From Lactonifactor sp. BIOML-A5 (GTDB lineage Bacteria > Bacillota > Clostridia > Lachnospirales > Lachnospiraceae), in assembly GCF_009677585.1 (NCBI RefSeq), contig NZ_WKYV01000007.1, positions 50,605 through 114,604 of the forward strand: a stretch of DNA of 64,000 nucleotides, read 5' to 3'. Positions 17,125 to 27,100 of this stretch are shown one piece after another (position 1 is the stretch's first letter; every line of letters begins with the position of its first letter). Under the pieces are notes generated by a model, which saw only the letters and a list, made by a program, of their open reading frames with translations, had not been told where the DNA came from and made no database searches. A program made the translations under genes and the position numbers.

Positions 17125-18066
17125 ATGCTTCGATATATTCTGAAACGGTTGGTTAGTATCATTCCCGTGCTGCTGGGAATCTCTGTGGTAGTCTTTTTTG
17201 CCGTGCGGCTGATTCCGGGTGATTATGCCACGGTTACTCTGGGAACCCAGTACACGGAAGAAGCTGCGGCGGCTCTGCGGCAGAGATATGGATTGGATCA
17301 GTCCATAATCACCCAGTATTTTATATGGCTTAAGGGAATTCTGACCGGTGATTTTGGATTTTCCTATATTTCCAATCAGCCGGTAGCCCTGCTTTTGTTT
17401 TCCCGGGTGCCGGTTACGCTGGAACTTACCCTCTTCAGCCTGCTGATGGCTGTATTGGTGGGAATTCCCATGGGCTACTGGGCAGCCTGCAAGAGAAACC
17501 GTATGCCCGATTCTGCGGTTACCGTGCTGGGACTTCTTGGGATCTCTATCCCGGGGTTCTGGCTGGGGACCATGCTGGTCTTGTTCTTTTCCCTGACCTT
17601 AAAGTGGTTCCCCTCCGGGGGATTTGTCCCTCTTTCTGAGGGGATACTGGCAAACCTGAGATGTATGTTTCTGCCGGCTCTTGCTCTGGGAGTGGCGGTG
17701 AGCGCTGTGGTTATGCGTTCTTCCCGGTCAGCGATGATTGAGGTAGTAGATCAGGAATATATGAAGATGGGGAAGGCAAAGGGGCTCTCTCAAACCAGGC
17801 TGATCTTAAAACACGGCGTTAAGAATACAATGATTCAGGTGCTGACTATTTTAGGTCTCCAGACAGGATCTCTCTTAGGAGGATCTGTGGTAATAGAGCA
17901 AATATTTTCACTCCCGGGCATTGGCTCCCTCGCCTTGCAGGCGATTAATAACAGAGATTATCTGGTGCTCCAGGGAACCGTATTGTTTATTGCCGTTATG
18001 TTTGTATTGATTAATCTGATCGTGGATTTGCTGTATTGTGTGGTAAATCCTCAGATTCGTTATTAG
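17125..18066 (+). CDS. Peptide ABC transporter permease, DppB/OppB type
   Basis: 313 residues with six predicted membrane segments. The N-terminus (LKRLVSIIPVLLGISVVVFF) is typical of DppB-like permeases, as are the GLLGISIPGFWLG region and the C-terminal binding-protein-dependent transport signature around GSVVIEQIFSLPGIGSLAL. AAAGGAGA precedes the ATG. It pairs with the next gene to form the transmembrane channel. Confidence 0.93.
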   Translation: MLRYILKRLVSIIPVLLGISVVVFFAVRLIPGDYATVTLGTQYTEEAAAALRQRYGLDQSIITQYFIWLKGILTGDFGFSYISNQPVALLLFSRVPVTLELTLFSLLMAVLVGIPMGYWAACKRNRMPDSAVTVLGLLGISIPGFWLGTMLVLFFSLTLKWFPSGGFVPLSEGILANLRCMFLPALALGVAVSAVVMRSSRSAMIEVVDQEYMKMGKAKGLSQTRLILKHGVKNTMIQVLTILGLQTGSLLGGSVVIEQIFSLPGIGSLALQAINNRDYLVLQGTVLFIAVMFVLINLIVDLLYCVVNPQIRY

Positions 18067-18076
18067 GAGGGCTGGT

Positions 18077-18916
18077 ATGAAAGAGTTTATGCATCGTTTT
18101 ATACATAACAAGCTGGCTGTGGCTGGAAGCCTTATCCTGCTGCTGTTTATCCTGTCAGCTGTTCTGGCCCCTGTGATTGCTCCTTTTGACCCTTACTATA
18201 TGGACAGCACAGCGGTGCTGATGCCGCCGGGGGGGAAGCATCTTCTGGGGACGGACAATATGGGGAGAGATATTCTGTCCAGAATCATCTATGGTTCCAG
18301 AATCTCCCTTCAGGTGTCTCTTGTCTCTGTCAGCATTGCCACGGCAGCAGGTGTATGCCTGGGGGTGCTGGCCGGATACTTCGGCAAACTTACGGACGGG
18401 ATTATTTCCAGAGTGATTGAGATTATGTTTGCTTTTCCTGAGGTCTTGCTGGCACTGTTAATCATGGCTATTCTGGGGCCAAGCCTGAATAATATTATGA
18501 TTGCCATCGGGATTGTCTATACTCCTATTTTTGCCAGAATAACAAGGGGAGCTGTCCTCACGGTAAAGGAATCCCTCCATGTGGAGGCAGCCCGATCCAT
18601 AGGGGTATCTGACTTCTCTATTATAGTGCGTCATATTCTTCCCAATGTGCTGGCCCCTATCCTGGTGCAGATTACCTTGTCTCTGGCCTTTGCAATCCTG
18701 TCAGAGGCAGCCTTAAGTTTTTTGGGAATTGGCGTGGAGCCGGACATTCCTTCCTGGGGAATTATGCTGAACAACGGTAAATCATGGATTGAGATTGCCT
18801 GGTGGGTGGGCGTATTTCCGGGAATCGCCATAGCCCTGGCTGTGCTGGGATTTAATATACTTGGGGATGGGCTTCGGGATGTTCTGGATCCCCGTCTCAG
18901 GAATGTGGAAAATTAG
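18077..18916 (+). CDS. Peptide ABC transporter permease, DppC/OppC type
   Basis: 279 residues. The N-terminal segment and the periplasmic LLGTDNMGRDILSRIIYGSR motif are characteristic of DppC-like permeases. The cytoplasmic EAAxxxG-type loop (VEAARSIGVSDFSII) contacts the ATPases. The gene begins 10 bases after the first permease with AGGAGG upstream. Confidence 0.93.
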   Translation: MKEFMHRFIHNKLAVAGSLILLLFILSAVLAPVIAPFDPYYMDSTAVLMPPGGKHLLGTDNMGRDILSRIIYGSRISLQVSLVSVSIATAAGVCLGVLAGYFGKLTDGIISRVIEIMFAFPEVLLALLIMAILGPSLNNIMIAIGIVYTPIFARITRGAVLTVKESLHVEAARSIGVSDFSIIVRHILPNVLAPILVQITLSLAFAILSEAALSFLGIGVEPDIPSWGIMLNNGKSWIEIAWWVGVFPGIAIALAVLGFNILGDGLRDVLDPRLRNVEN

Positions 18917-18931
18917 AGAGGGGGAACTGCT

Positions 18932-19918
18932 GTGAAAGAAGCAAATAGTAATGAGAACCTTCTGGAGGTTAGGAATCTGCAGGTAGAATTCGCCACCAGA
19001 CAGGGACATATGCATGCGGTCCGGGGCGTGAACTTCTCTCTGAAAAAAGGAGAAATCCTGGGACTGGTAGGAGAGTCCGGATGCGGAAAATCTGTGACAG
19101 CCAATTCTCTTCTGGGATTGGTGGGAAAGAAAAAACATGAAATAGTAAGGGGTGAGGCCTGGTTTCACGGAGAAAACATACTGGATAAGCCGGAAAAAGA
19201 GCAGCAGAAGCTGCGGGGAAACAAGATCGCCATGATTTTCCAGGATCCCATGACTTCACTGAATCCTGTTCTGAAAGTGGGAAGACAGGTGGGAGAGGTT
19301 TTGGAGATTCACCGAAAGAAAAAGAAACAGGATGCCTTAGAGGAGGCAATTATCCAGCTTCAGAAAGTGGGAATCCCCTCAGCAAAAGAGCGGGCGGAGG
19401 ACTATCCCTTTCAGTTTTCAGGGGGAATGCGTCAGCGGGCTATCATCGCCGCTTCTCTCATGTGTCAGCCGGAGATTCTGATTGCGGATGAACCTACCAC
19501 AGCCTTGGATGTTACCATACAGGCACAGATTCTGGACCTTTTGAGGGAACTCAGAGATACCTTCGGAGTTGCTATTCTTCTGATCACCCATGATTTGGGT
19601 GTGGTAGCGGAAGTGTGTGATACAGTGGCTGTAATGTATGCGGGAGAGATTGTGGAGAAGGCTCCGGTAAAAGAATTGTTTGAACATCCCCTGCACCCCT
19701 ATACCAAAGGGCTTATGGCCTGCGTTCCGGTTCTGGGGAGAAAAGAAAAGCTGATTCCTATTCCCGGACAACCGCCCAAATTATATGAAGAGAAGGCAGG
19801 ATGCCAATTCGCAGAACGATGTCCAGATCGGAAGCCGGAGTGCAGCCGGGACACCTCTCTTTTGGAGATTGCTTCCGGACATTATGTTTCTTGCAAGGAG
19901 GTGGGCAGGATTGGATAG
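18932..19918 (+). CDS. Peptide ABC transporter ATP-binding protein, DppD/OppD type
   Basis: 328 residues with a GTG start after AGAGGGGG. Walker A GESGCGKS, the Q-loop, the signature FSGGMRQRA and Walker B ILIADEPTT are all present. The C-terminal oligopeptide-transporter extension has a Cys cluster (AGCQFAERCPDRKPEC) that in relatives can hold a [4Fe-4S] cluster. It overlaps the next ATPase gene. Confidence 0.93.
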   Translation: MKEANSNENLLEVRNLQVEFATRQGHMHAVRGVNFSLKKGEILGLVGESGCGKSVTANSLLGLVGKKKHEIVRGEAWFHGENILDKPEKEQQKLRGNKIAMIFQDPMTSLNPVLKVGRQVGEVLEIHRKKKKQDALEEAIIQLQKVGIPSAKERAEDYPFQFSGGMRQRAIIAASLMCQPEILIADEPTTALDVTIQAQILDLLRELRDTFGVAILLITHDLGVVAEVCDTVAVMYAGEIVEKAPVKELFEHPLHPYTKGLMACVPVLGRKEKLIPIPGQPPKLYEEKAGCQFAERCPDRKPECSRDTSLLEIASGHYVSCKEVGRIG

Positions 19919-20903
19919 AGAAATAATACTAGAAATCAGCGGCCTGTCCAAAGAGTTTGCAGTCAAGGGAAGAATGTTTCCCTATAAAAAGGAAATGCTC
20001 AAAGCAGTGCAGAACGTTACTTTAACCCTTGAAAAGGGGGAGACCTTGGGGATTGTGGGCGAGTCGGGCTGCGGGAAATCCACGCTTGGAAGACTGATTA
20101 TGCGTCTGATTGAGCCTACCTGTGGAAGTGTGGTACTGGAAGGAGAAAATCTGATGGATCTCTCCTCCCAGAAACTTCGGAGACACAGAAAAGACTTTCA
20201 GATGATTTTTCAGGATCCTTATGCTGCATTTGATCCCAGAATGAGCATAAAGGCAATTCTGGAGGAGCCTCTGCGGACGCACGGCATTCCAAAAGAACAG
20301 TGGGAGGAAAGAATTACCCGTATGCTGGAAATGACAGGGATTCCTTTGGATGCTTTGAAACGATATCCCCATGAATTCTCAGGGGGACAGCGCCAGCGGA
20401 TCAGTATAGCAAGGGCAATTCTGCTGAATCCTAAGGTTATCATAGCAGATGAGCCGGTGTCAGCTCTGGATGTATCCATACAGGCACAGATACTAAATCT
20501 GCTGAAGGAGCTGCAGGAAAAATTTCAGATGACCATGATCTTTATCTCTCACAATCTGGCATCGGTCCAGTACGTGAGCCACAGGGTAGCGGTCATGTAT
20601 CTTGGAAGAATTGTAGAGATTGCCCCATCAGATGCTTTGTATGAACGGCCGCTGCATCCCTATACCCAGGCCCTGATCTCTGCGATTCCCATACCGGTGC
20701 CCGGCGCTGGGATGGAGAGAAAGAGGCTGACAGGGGAGGTTCCAAGTCCCATTCATCTGCCCCGGGGATGCGCGTTCAGGATGAGATGTCCCTATGGGGA
20801 CGAGGCATGTGCCGGAAAAGTTCCGGAACTTACAGAGGCAGAGCCTGGCCATTATGTGGCCTGTGACAAATATAAAAGTGCGGAGGTAATCCATGAAATT
20901 TAA
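19911..20903 (+). CDS. Peptide ABC transporter ATP-binding protein, DppF/OppF type (TTG start)
   Basis: 330 residues. Walker A GESGCGKS, signature FSGGQRQRI and Walker B VIIADEPVS are intact, and the C-terminus has the matching Cys cluster (GCAFRMRCPYGDEAC). The start is read as TTG at 19911 because AAGGAGG lies nine bases upstream and the following LDREIILEISGLSK matches where the domain begins. An in-frame ATG at 19884 has no ribosome site. This start overlaps the end of the previous gene by eight bases, suggesting coupled translation of the two ATPases. Confidence 0.88.
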   Translation: MDREIILEISGLSKEFAVKGRMFPYKKEMLKAVQNVTLTLEKGETLGIVGESGCGKSTLGRLIMRLIEPTCGSVVLEGENLMDLSSQKLRRHRKDFQMIFQDPYAAFDPRMSIKAILEEPLRTHGIPKEQWEERITRMLEMTGIPLDALKRYPHEFSGGQRQRISIARAILLNPKVIIADEPVSALDVSIQAQILNLLKELQEKFQMTMIFISHNLASVQYVSHRVAVMYLGRIVEIAPSDALYERPLHPYTQALISAIPIPVPGAGMERKRLTGEVPSPIHLPRGCAFRMRCPYGDEACAGKVPELTEAEPGHYVACDKYKSAEVIHEI

Positions 20904-21558
20904 TACATATTCTATTATTGCCGTGTGCAGAGAGACTGGGTGTATGGGGGGCGCAGCAGCCTCCTGTTTTCCGGGGCTGGGGGCGTTTTCCCCTTTCATC
21001 AGAATCTCACACGGGATCATAGCTTCCCAAGGATGGGTAAATCCCTTCCTGAACGAGGACGTTATGGGCAGAATCCAGCGGGGAGCGTCCGCGGAGGAGG
21101 CACTGCACAAGGCACTACAGGAAGATAAGGGAAAGGAACTGAGACAGATATCTGTGGTAGACTATAAAGGTAACACAGCGGCATTTACAGGGAGTGAGAA
21201 CGATCCGGTAAAGCTACATCTCCGGGGAGACGGGTATGTGATAGCCGGCAATATTCTCACAGGTAAAGAGGTGCTCCAGGAGATGGAAGAGGCTTTTCTA
21301 AAGACCAGAGGAAATCTGGCAGACCGGCTGATGAATGCGCTGACTGCGGCAGATCGGAGCGGCGGAGACCGCAGGGGAAAACAGGCCGCTGTTATCCGGG
21401 TAGATAAGATCCAGGGGTTTCCCTATATAGATTTCCGGGTAGATGATGATCCGGAGGCAGTATCAAAGCTGAATCAAATCTATCAGAAGAATAAGGAGCA
21501 TATTTTTGAGACTTATGACAGCTGGGTAGATAATGTGAGAAAAGGGATTAAAGGATAA
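20893..21558 (+). CDS. DUF1028 family protein
   Basis: 221 residues. The N-terminal half matches the DUF1028 family, whose fold is related to Ntn hydrolases: MKFNTYSIIAV, then a Gly/Ala-rich GGAAASCFPGLGAFSPF region, ASQGWVNP and an alternating RRGASAEEAL-like segment (here QRGASAEEALHKAL). Functions are not established; hydrolase activity on amide substrates is plausible. It overlaps the ATPase by 11 bases and is followed by an M20 amidohydrolase, so it is probably part of the processing of imported compounds. Confidence 0.85.
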   Translation: MKFNTYSIIAVCRETGCMGGAAASCFPGLGAFSPFIRISHGIIASQGWVNPFLNEDVMGRIQRGASAEEALHKALQEDKGKELRQISVVDYKGNTAAFTGSENDPVKLHLRGDGYVIAGNILTGKEVLQEMEEAFLKTRGNLADRLMNALTAADRSGGDRRGKQAAVIRVDKIQGFPYIDFRVDDDPEAVSKLNQIYQKNKEHIFETYDSWVDNVRKGIKG

Positions 21559-21581
21559 CGATTATGTGTGAGGAGAATAAA

Positions 21582-22748
21582 ATGGACATTTTAGATGAGG
21601 CAAAGAAGCAGCGGGAGGAGCTGGTTTCCACCAGAAGATATCTTCATCAGCACCCTGAGGCGAGTATGCAGGAATATGAGACGGCAGAATATGTTCGGCG
21701 GAGGCTGGACGAGATGGGGATTCCCTGGTTAGAGGCCGGAAAAACAGGAACCGTGGGCATTATAGAGGGAAACAGCCGGGGCAGAATCCTGGGCCTGAGA
21801 GGAGATATCGATGCTCTGGAAATGACAGAGCTGAATCAGTGCAGCTATGCGTCGAAACACCCCGGTCTGATGCATGCCTGCGGACATGACGGACATACGG
21901 CTGCCCTCTTGGGTGCTGCCGCCTTTTTGCAGGAGCACAGGGATAGAATTCCGGGAAAGATAAAACTGATTTTCCAGCCGGGAGAGGAAAACGGCCAGGG
22001 TGCCAGGACGGTAGTGGAAAGCGGCGCAGTGAAGGACGTGGACGGTGTATTTGGGCTCCATGTCTCTAATTCTCTTCCTATAGGAGAGGCAACCATACGA
22101 AAAGGGGTGATGTCCTCTGCCAATGATAAGTTCCGTATCTGGATCAAGGGAAGAGGCTGTCACGGTTCCGCGCCGCAAAACGGTGCGGACGCTCTGCTGG
22201 CAGGGGCATCTCTCGTTCAGTCCCTGCAGAGTGTGATTACCAGGGAGAGCGATCCCCTGAAGCCAACGGTAATGACTGTTGGGATTTTCCAGAGCGGTAC
22301 CGCCTTCAATATCCTTCCGGAGGATGCTTATATTGAAGGCAGTATCCGGGTGCTGGAAGAGTGCCAAAGAGCGGTAAACAGAAATGCCATACGCAGAATC
22401 GCAGCAGCTACAGCCACTGCTTACAAATGCCAGGCGTCCGTTGACTTTGAAATCACCGCGAAAGTAGTTTTCAACGATCATAGAATGACAGACACAGCTA
22501 TCTGTGCAGCATCTAAAATATTGGGGGCGGAGGCTGTAAAAGAACAGGAGCTTAGCCTGGGAGCCGAGGACTTTGCGGAATATCTGGAGACAGCCCCGGT
22601 AACCTATATGAATATAGGCTCCAGAAATGAAGAAAAAGGAATAGCCTCCCCTCATCATCACGGAACCTTTGATATTGACGAAGACTGCCTGCCCATCTGT
22701 ATGGCAATGTATATACAGTATGTATGGGAATATTTTGGCATAGAGTAA
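21582..22748 (+). CDS. M20-family amidohydrolase (N-acyl amino acid / IAA-amino acid hydrolase type)
   Basis: 388 residues. Metal-binding motifs MHACGHDGHTAALLG and FQPGEENGQGA, and a late HHHGTFDIDEDCLP segment, are those of the M20D amidohydrolases that release amino acids from N-acyl or dipeptide conjugates using two metal ions. The start at 21582 follows GAGGAGA at six bases and fits the family N-terminus; an ATG at 21564 is a possible alternative. Last gene of the peptide-transport operon, followed by a long terminator hairpin. Confidence 0.9.
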   Translation: MDILDEAKKQREELVSTRRYLHQHPEASMQEYETAEYVRRRLDEMGIPWLEAGKTGTVGIIEGNSRGRILGLRGDIDALEMTELNQCSYASKHPGLMHACGHDGHTAALLGAAAFLQEHRDRIPGKIKLIFQPGEENGQGARTVVESGAVKDVDGVFGLHVSNSLPIGEATIRKGVMSSANDKFRIWIKGRGCHGSAPQNGADALLAGASLVQSLQSVITRESDPLKPTVMTVGIFQSGTAFNILPEDAYIEGSIRVLEECQRAVNRNAIRRIAAATATAYKCQASVDFEITAKVVFNDHRMTDTAICAASKILGAEAVKEQELSLGAEDFAEYLETAPVTYMNIGSRNEEKGIASPHHHGTFDIDEDCLPICMAMYIQYVWEYFGIE

Positions 22749-22767
22749 ACAGTATCAAAATAGAATT

Positions 22768-22833
22768 TAAAAGACAGGAAAGCGGTATCCCGTATGCTTA
22801 TAAGCGTGCAGGGTACCGCTTTCCTGTCTTTTA
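22768..22833. terminator. Bidirectional terminator with 33-bp arms
   Basis: Arms 22768-22800 and 22801-22833 pair almost completely: the first 20 bp are perfect and the inner part has mainly G-U pairs and one mismatch. A-rich left and T-rich right ends allow action in both directions. The right end overlaps the stop codon of the kinase gene. Confidence 0.9.
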
Positions 22834-23775
22834 TATTTCATCTGCTCTTTTTAGGATCTCTTCCAAATGAATCTCCCCCTGCAGGGATCCCGGGCGTTCC
22901 ACCGCGATGGATGCGGCAGCATTGGCATATCTTGCACATTCCTTCAGCCCCCGATGATTCAGTATTCCATGGATAAATCCCCCTGCGAAAGCGTCCCCGG
23001 CGCCTGTGGTATCCACACAGCGGGCATAGGGATAGGCTCTGGTATAAAAACGTTCCCTGGCAGAGGCACACAGACATCCCCTGGCCCCCAGTTTAAGGAC
23101 AATATGGCCAACCCCAGCCTGAAGAAAAGCCTCTGCTATCTGTTCCGGATCCTTTAAACCTGTCACAAGCCTGGCTTCCTCCAGATTGGGGAAGAGGTAA
23201 TCCACATAGGGCAGATAAGGCCTCATATCATCGATAGTCTCTTGGTTTTTACGTTTTGTCATATCTGCGCACAGGATGGCGCCGCTCTTTTTTGCTGCCT
23301 GAAAAATGACTGTCAGTTCCGGTGCCCTAAGATAAGGAAAGACAAAGATGCTTGCAAAGGATATCAGACTCGTATCGGAGAAAATATCCAGAGGGATATC
23401 CTCAAGAGTTAATTTGCGCAGACTGCCTTTTTGACTGGTGATAAAGCTTCTCTCACCGTCAGAATCTACCAGTACCAGATTAATGCCCGTGGAGATAGAT
23501 TTATCCCGGATGACATGCTCTGTATTGATAAATGTCTGATGGCAGTAGTCCAGTATCATTTGACCGGGTAGATCAGCGCCTATTTTGCTGATGAGTTCTA
23601 CCGAGTGTCCCAGATTAGCCAGCAGTGCTGCCTCATTCATAGCATCGCCGCCCAGAGACATGGTGACAGACGGCACGGGATGGGAACCAGTTTCAAAGAC
23701 AGATGCGTCTACCGGGCCGGCCGGGATATCTATAATGGCAGCGCCGATGATGGCAGCGTCGAACGTTTTTAGCAT
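22831..23775 (-). CDS. PfkB-family carbohydrate/nucleoside kinase
   Basis: 314 residues of the ribokinase/PfkB family. The N-terminal glycine motif (SLGGDAMNEAALLANLG) and the C-terminal DTTGAGDAFAGGF with its catalytic Asp are both intact. Substrates of the family include ribose, fructose, adenosine, inosine and pseudouridine; none can be assigned here. TTAGGAGG precedes the start. It is a single gene on the minus strand between two plus-strand operons. Confidence 0.92.
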   Translation of the reverse strand: MLKTFDAAIIGAAIIDIPAGPVDASVFETGSHPVPSVTMSLGGDAMNEAALLANLGHSVELISKIGADLPGQMILDYCHQTFINTEHVIRDKSISTGINLVLVDSDGERSFITSQKGSLRKLTLEDIPLDIFSDTSLISFASIFVFPYLRAPELTVIFQAAKKSGAILCADMTKRKNQETIDDMRPYLPYVDYLFPNLEEARLVTGLKDPEQIAEAFLQAGVGHIVLKLGARGCLCASARERFYTRAYPYARCVDTTGAGDAFAGGFIHGILNHRGLKECARYANAAASIAVERPGSLQGEIHLEEILKRADEI

Positions 23776-24139
23776 GTGAATGCCTCCTAAGTGGGAAATA
23801 TCACAAGAATCAGTAGATTTCCTGTTTCTAAAATACTATCTCACAAAAGAGAGAAAGTCAATAAGTCCAAACGGATTCTGCGGACAGACAGGGAAAAATA
23901 CGAAAACGTACAAAGTTCCTATAAAAACCTATTTACAGCAGAAGTACAGAAAGAAAATGTACACTTTGCATAATAAAGTTACAAAAACAGAGGAAATCGG
24001 TTGTTATAATTGTATAAAACAGGAGGTCGATTTCAAGGGAAAGGAGGTCAGGATACGGTATGGAACAGAAGGGAGGGATAAAACACACAGCATTTGGTTT
24101 GATATTGGGAAATGAATAGAAAGAAGGAGGAGTAAGAGG
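23776..24139 (+). promoter_or_regulatory. Intergenic region with extended -10 promoter
   Basis: TGTTATAAT (24002-24010) is an extended -10 element without a clear -35. It leaves a leader of about 120 bases before the LamG protein. Two AGGAGG-like sites in that leader (near 24021 and 24041) precede no convincing ORF. The left part is the upstream region of the PfkB gene. I see no RNA motif. Confidence 0.5.
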
Positions 24140-27100
24140 ATGAAGCAAAAGAAACTGATGTCAGGTTTTTTGGCAGGTGTGATGGCACTTTCTGCGATAA
24201 CGGCAAACAGCACAATCGTAAGCGCAGAGGGAAATGAACAGGGATTGCCTCAGCCTGTAAAAACCTATTCCTTTGAGAATCAACTGGACGGCAGTTCCAT
24301 GTACGGGAAAAAGATGGCGGAGTATACGGGTGAGGCTGCCTATGCCGAAGGGCATGAAGGACAGGCTGTCAGACTTGGAGACTATGGTCTGAAGCTGAAT
24401 CATCCCTATACGGGAGAGGAATACACAGTATCTATGTGGGTCAACCCCTCACAGGCGGTGCCGGTAAATGGCTCCCTGCTGTATATAGGTTCTGCCCTGG
24501 GTGCAACAGAACAGTGGGTATCTGTGGCTGGAGATAATAATCAAGTTCTCAAAGTTTGGACAAATGATAAGGTGACCGGTGAGTTTGGATACAAAACACC
24601 CATCTCTAATGTAAATCTGGAGAAAAATCATTGGACTTTGGTCACAGTAACCCAGTCTGGCTATGATTTTACCCTGTATCTAAATGGTAGTCCGGCAGGC
24701 TCTGGACAGGCGGCCAGGGCGCTGACGGCAGAGAGCAACGACATCAGCATTGGGGTTAATAACTGGGATGATTTATACAAGGGACTGATTGACGAGGTAC
24801 AGGTATACGATCAGGCTTTGACGCCCTCCCAGGTTTACCAGCTGTATGACTCCAGAAGTGAAGAGGAAATCTTTGAGGAAGAGGGATTTACGGCTGACGA
24901 GAGAATTACGATGTATGAGGGAAGCTCCCAGCAGATCCAGGTGAATCTGCCGGGCGGCGTGACAGAGGAAAACGCTGAGATATCTTTTGAGGTTTGGGAT
25001 GGCACCATAGCTTCTGCATCTGAAGACGGTACCGTACTGGGGCTGAAAGAGGGCAAGACAATGGTGACATCCACGGTGTCTGTGGGAACTGTCACACAGA
25101 CAAGGGACACAGCGGTGACTGTAGTAAAAAATCCTACAGAGCGGGAAGAGGGCGTGGTGGCTGACTATACAATGACAGCGTCCATAAACGGCGTAATTCC
25201 TGACGCTTCCGGTCTTGGGAATGACGCCTCCATTGTAAATCCGGAGACAGTGAAATTCATAGGAGACGGAGACAGGGATGTGATGGAAATCACCGGCAAT
25301 AAAAGCTATATTACTCTCCCGTCGAAAATCTACGAGAGTCTTACGGATAAAGAAGCGTTTACAGTGGAGGCTACGTACGCAAGGAGTTCAAAATCAGGAG
25401 CAGCTTCCTGGCTCTTCTGCATTGGCTCAATTCCCCAGAGTACAGGAACAAACTATATGTTCTATGCCCCATACTTCCAATACAGCGGCAACAGTATCCG
25501 GGCAGGAATTAAGAACGCGTCTTCCGAAAATCTGATAAATTCATCCCTGGTGTTGTCCAATGATGAGTACTACACCGTAGACATGGTTTTTGAAAATGGG
25601 AAAGTATCTCTGTTTATCGATGGGATAGAGGCGGGACCTGCGTTGGATACCGGCTTTCGTATGGAAGAGATTGTATCTGCAGGGACCAAGGACGGAATCC
25701 TGGGATACCTGGGCAAATCCTGCTGGAGTGCAGACAGTAATTTTGTGGGAAAGATTGATTCCTTTAAAATCTACGACAAGGCCCTGAGCGAGGAAGAGAT
25801 ACAGCAGGGGGATCCTGCGTATCAGGAGGCACTGCAGGCAAAGGTGGACGCATCTCTGACAGAAGAAAAGATTCTGGGAAATAAAAATACCGGACTTGAT
25901 AACGTAAGCTACGATCTCGGTCTTCCTTCAAAGTTAGACGGTCTGGATGTAAGCTGGTCGGCGGATAGTGATCTCATAGCTGCAACCGGAAAGATATATA
26001 ACGGGGATACTGACCGGGAGGTAACGCTCACGGCAACCGTTACCGCGGGCACACTGAAAGCGGAAAAGCAATTTATCATTACGGTTAAGGCATTCGATGC
26101 AACAGCCCTGAAGCAAAAGCTGGAGCAGGCAAATGCGCTGGATCTGAGCAACTTCACAGAAATGTCAGCCAACGCCCTGCGGGATGCTGTGGCGGCGGCC
26201 TCCAGAGCACAGACCCAGACAGAAGCAGACGCCGGGATTGCCAAGATAGACCGGACGGTGCAAAAGCTTGTGTTTAAGCCGGAATATCAGGATCCATGGG
26301 GGGTAATTGACGCCAGTGCGCCAAAAGAGGAGGCAGTGTATAAAGCCGGCACCTCAGAGAAGCTCTATACAGTTCCTGAGGCGGTAAAGGGCGCGGTGAA
26401 TGTGACGTATGCATCCGACAATGAAGCAGTGGCAGTTTACAAAGATGGCACAGTAACTGCAGTTGCAAACGGGACCGCAATGCTGACTACGAAAATTGAG
26501 GCAAAGAGCAGCGGATTCACCATGGAATACACAACATACGTGATTGTAAGTGAAAAACCAGAGCCGCAGCTGAAACCTGGCTGGAAGCTGTCTGGTGACA
26601 AGTGGTACTACTACGAAGACGGGAAGAAAAAAACAGGCTGGATCTATGACACTGCCTACAGGAGCTGGTTTTATCTTCAGGAGGATACCGGAGCCATGGC
26701 CACAGGCTGGCTGCTGGACGGAAGAACCTGGTATTATCTGAAGAGTAACGGGGCGATGGCAACGGGCTGGCTGCTGGACGGAAAAACCTGGTATTACCTG
26801 AAGAGCAATGGGGCGATGGCTACCGGCTGGATACAGCTGGGGGGAACCTGGTACTACCTGAGGGACACAGGAGCCATGGCCACAGGCTGGCTGCTGAATG
26901 GGAATACCTGGTATTATCTGAGAAGCAGCGGAGCGATGGCAACGGGCTGGCTGCTGGACGGAAAAACCTGGTATTATCTGAGAAGCAGCGGAGCCATGGC
27001 AACGGGCTGGCTGCTGGATGGAAAAACTTGGTATTACCTGAAGAGCAATGGAGCGATGGCCACAGGCTGGCTGCAGTTGGGCAGCAAGTGGTATTATCTG

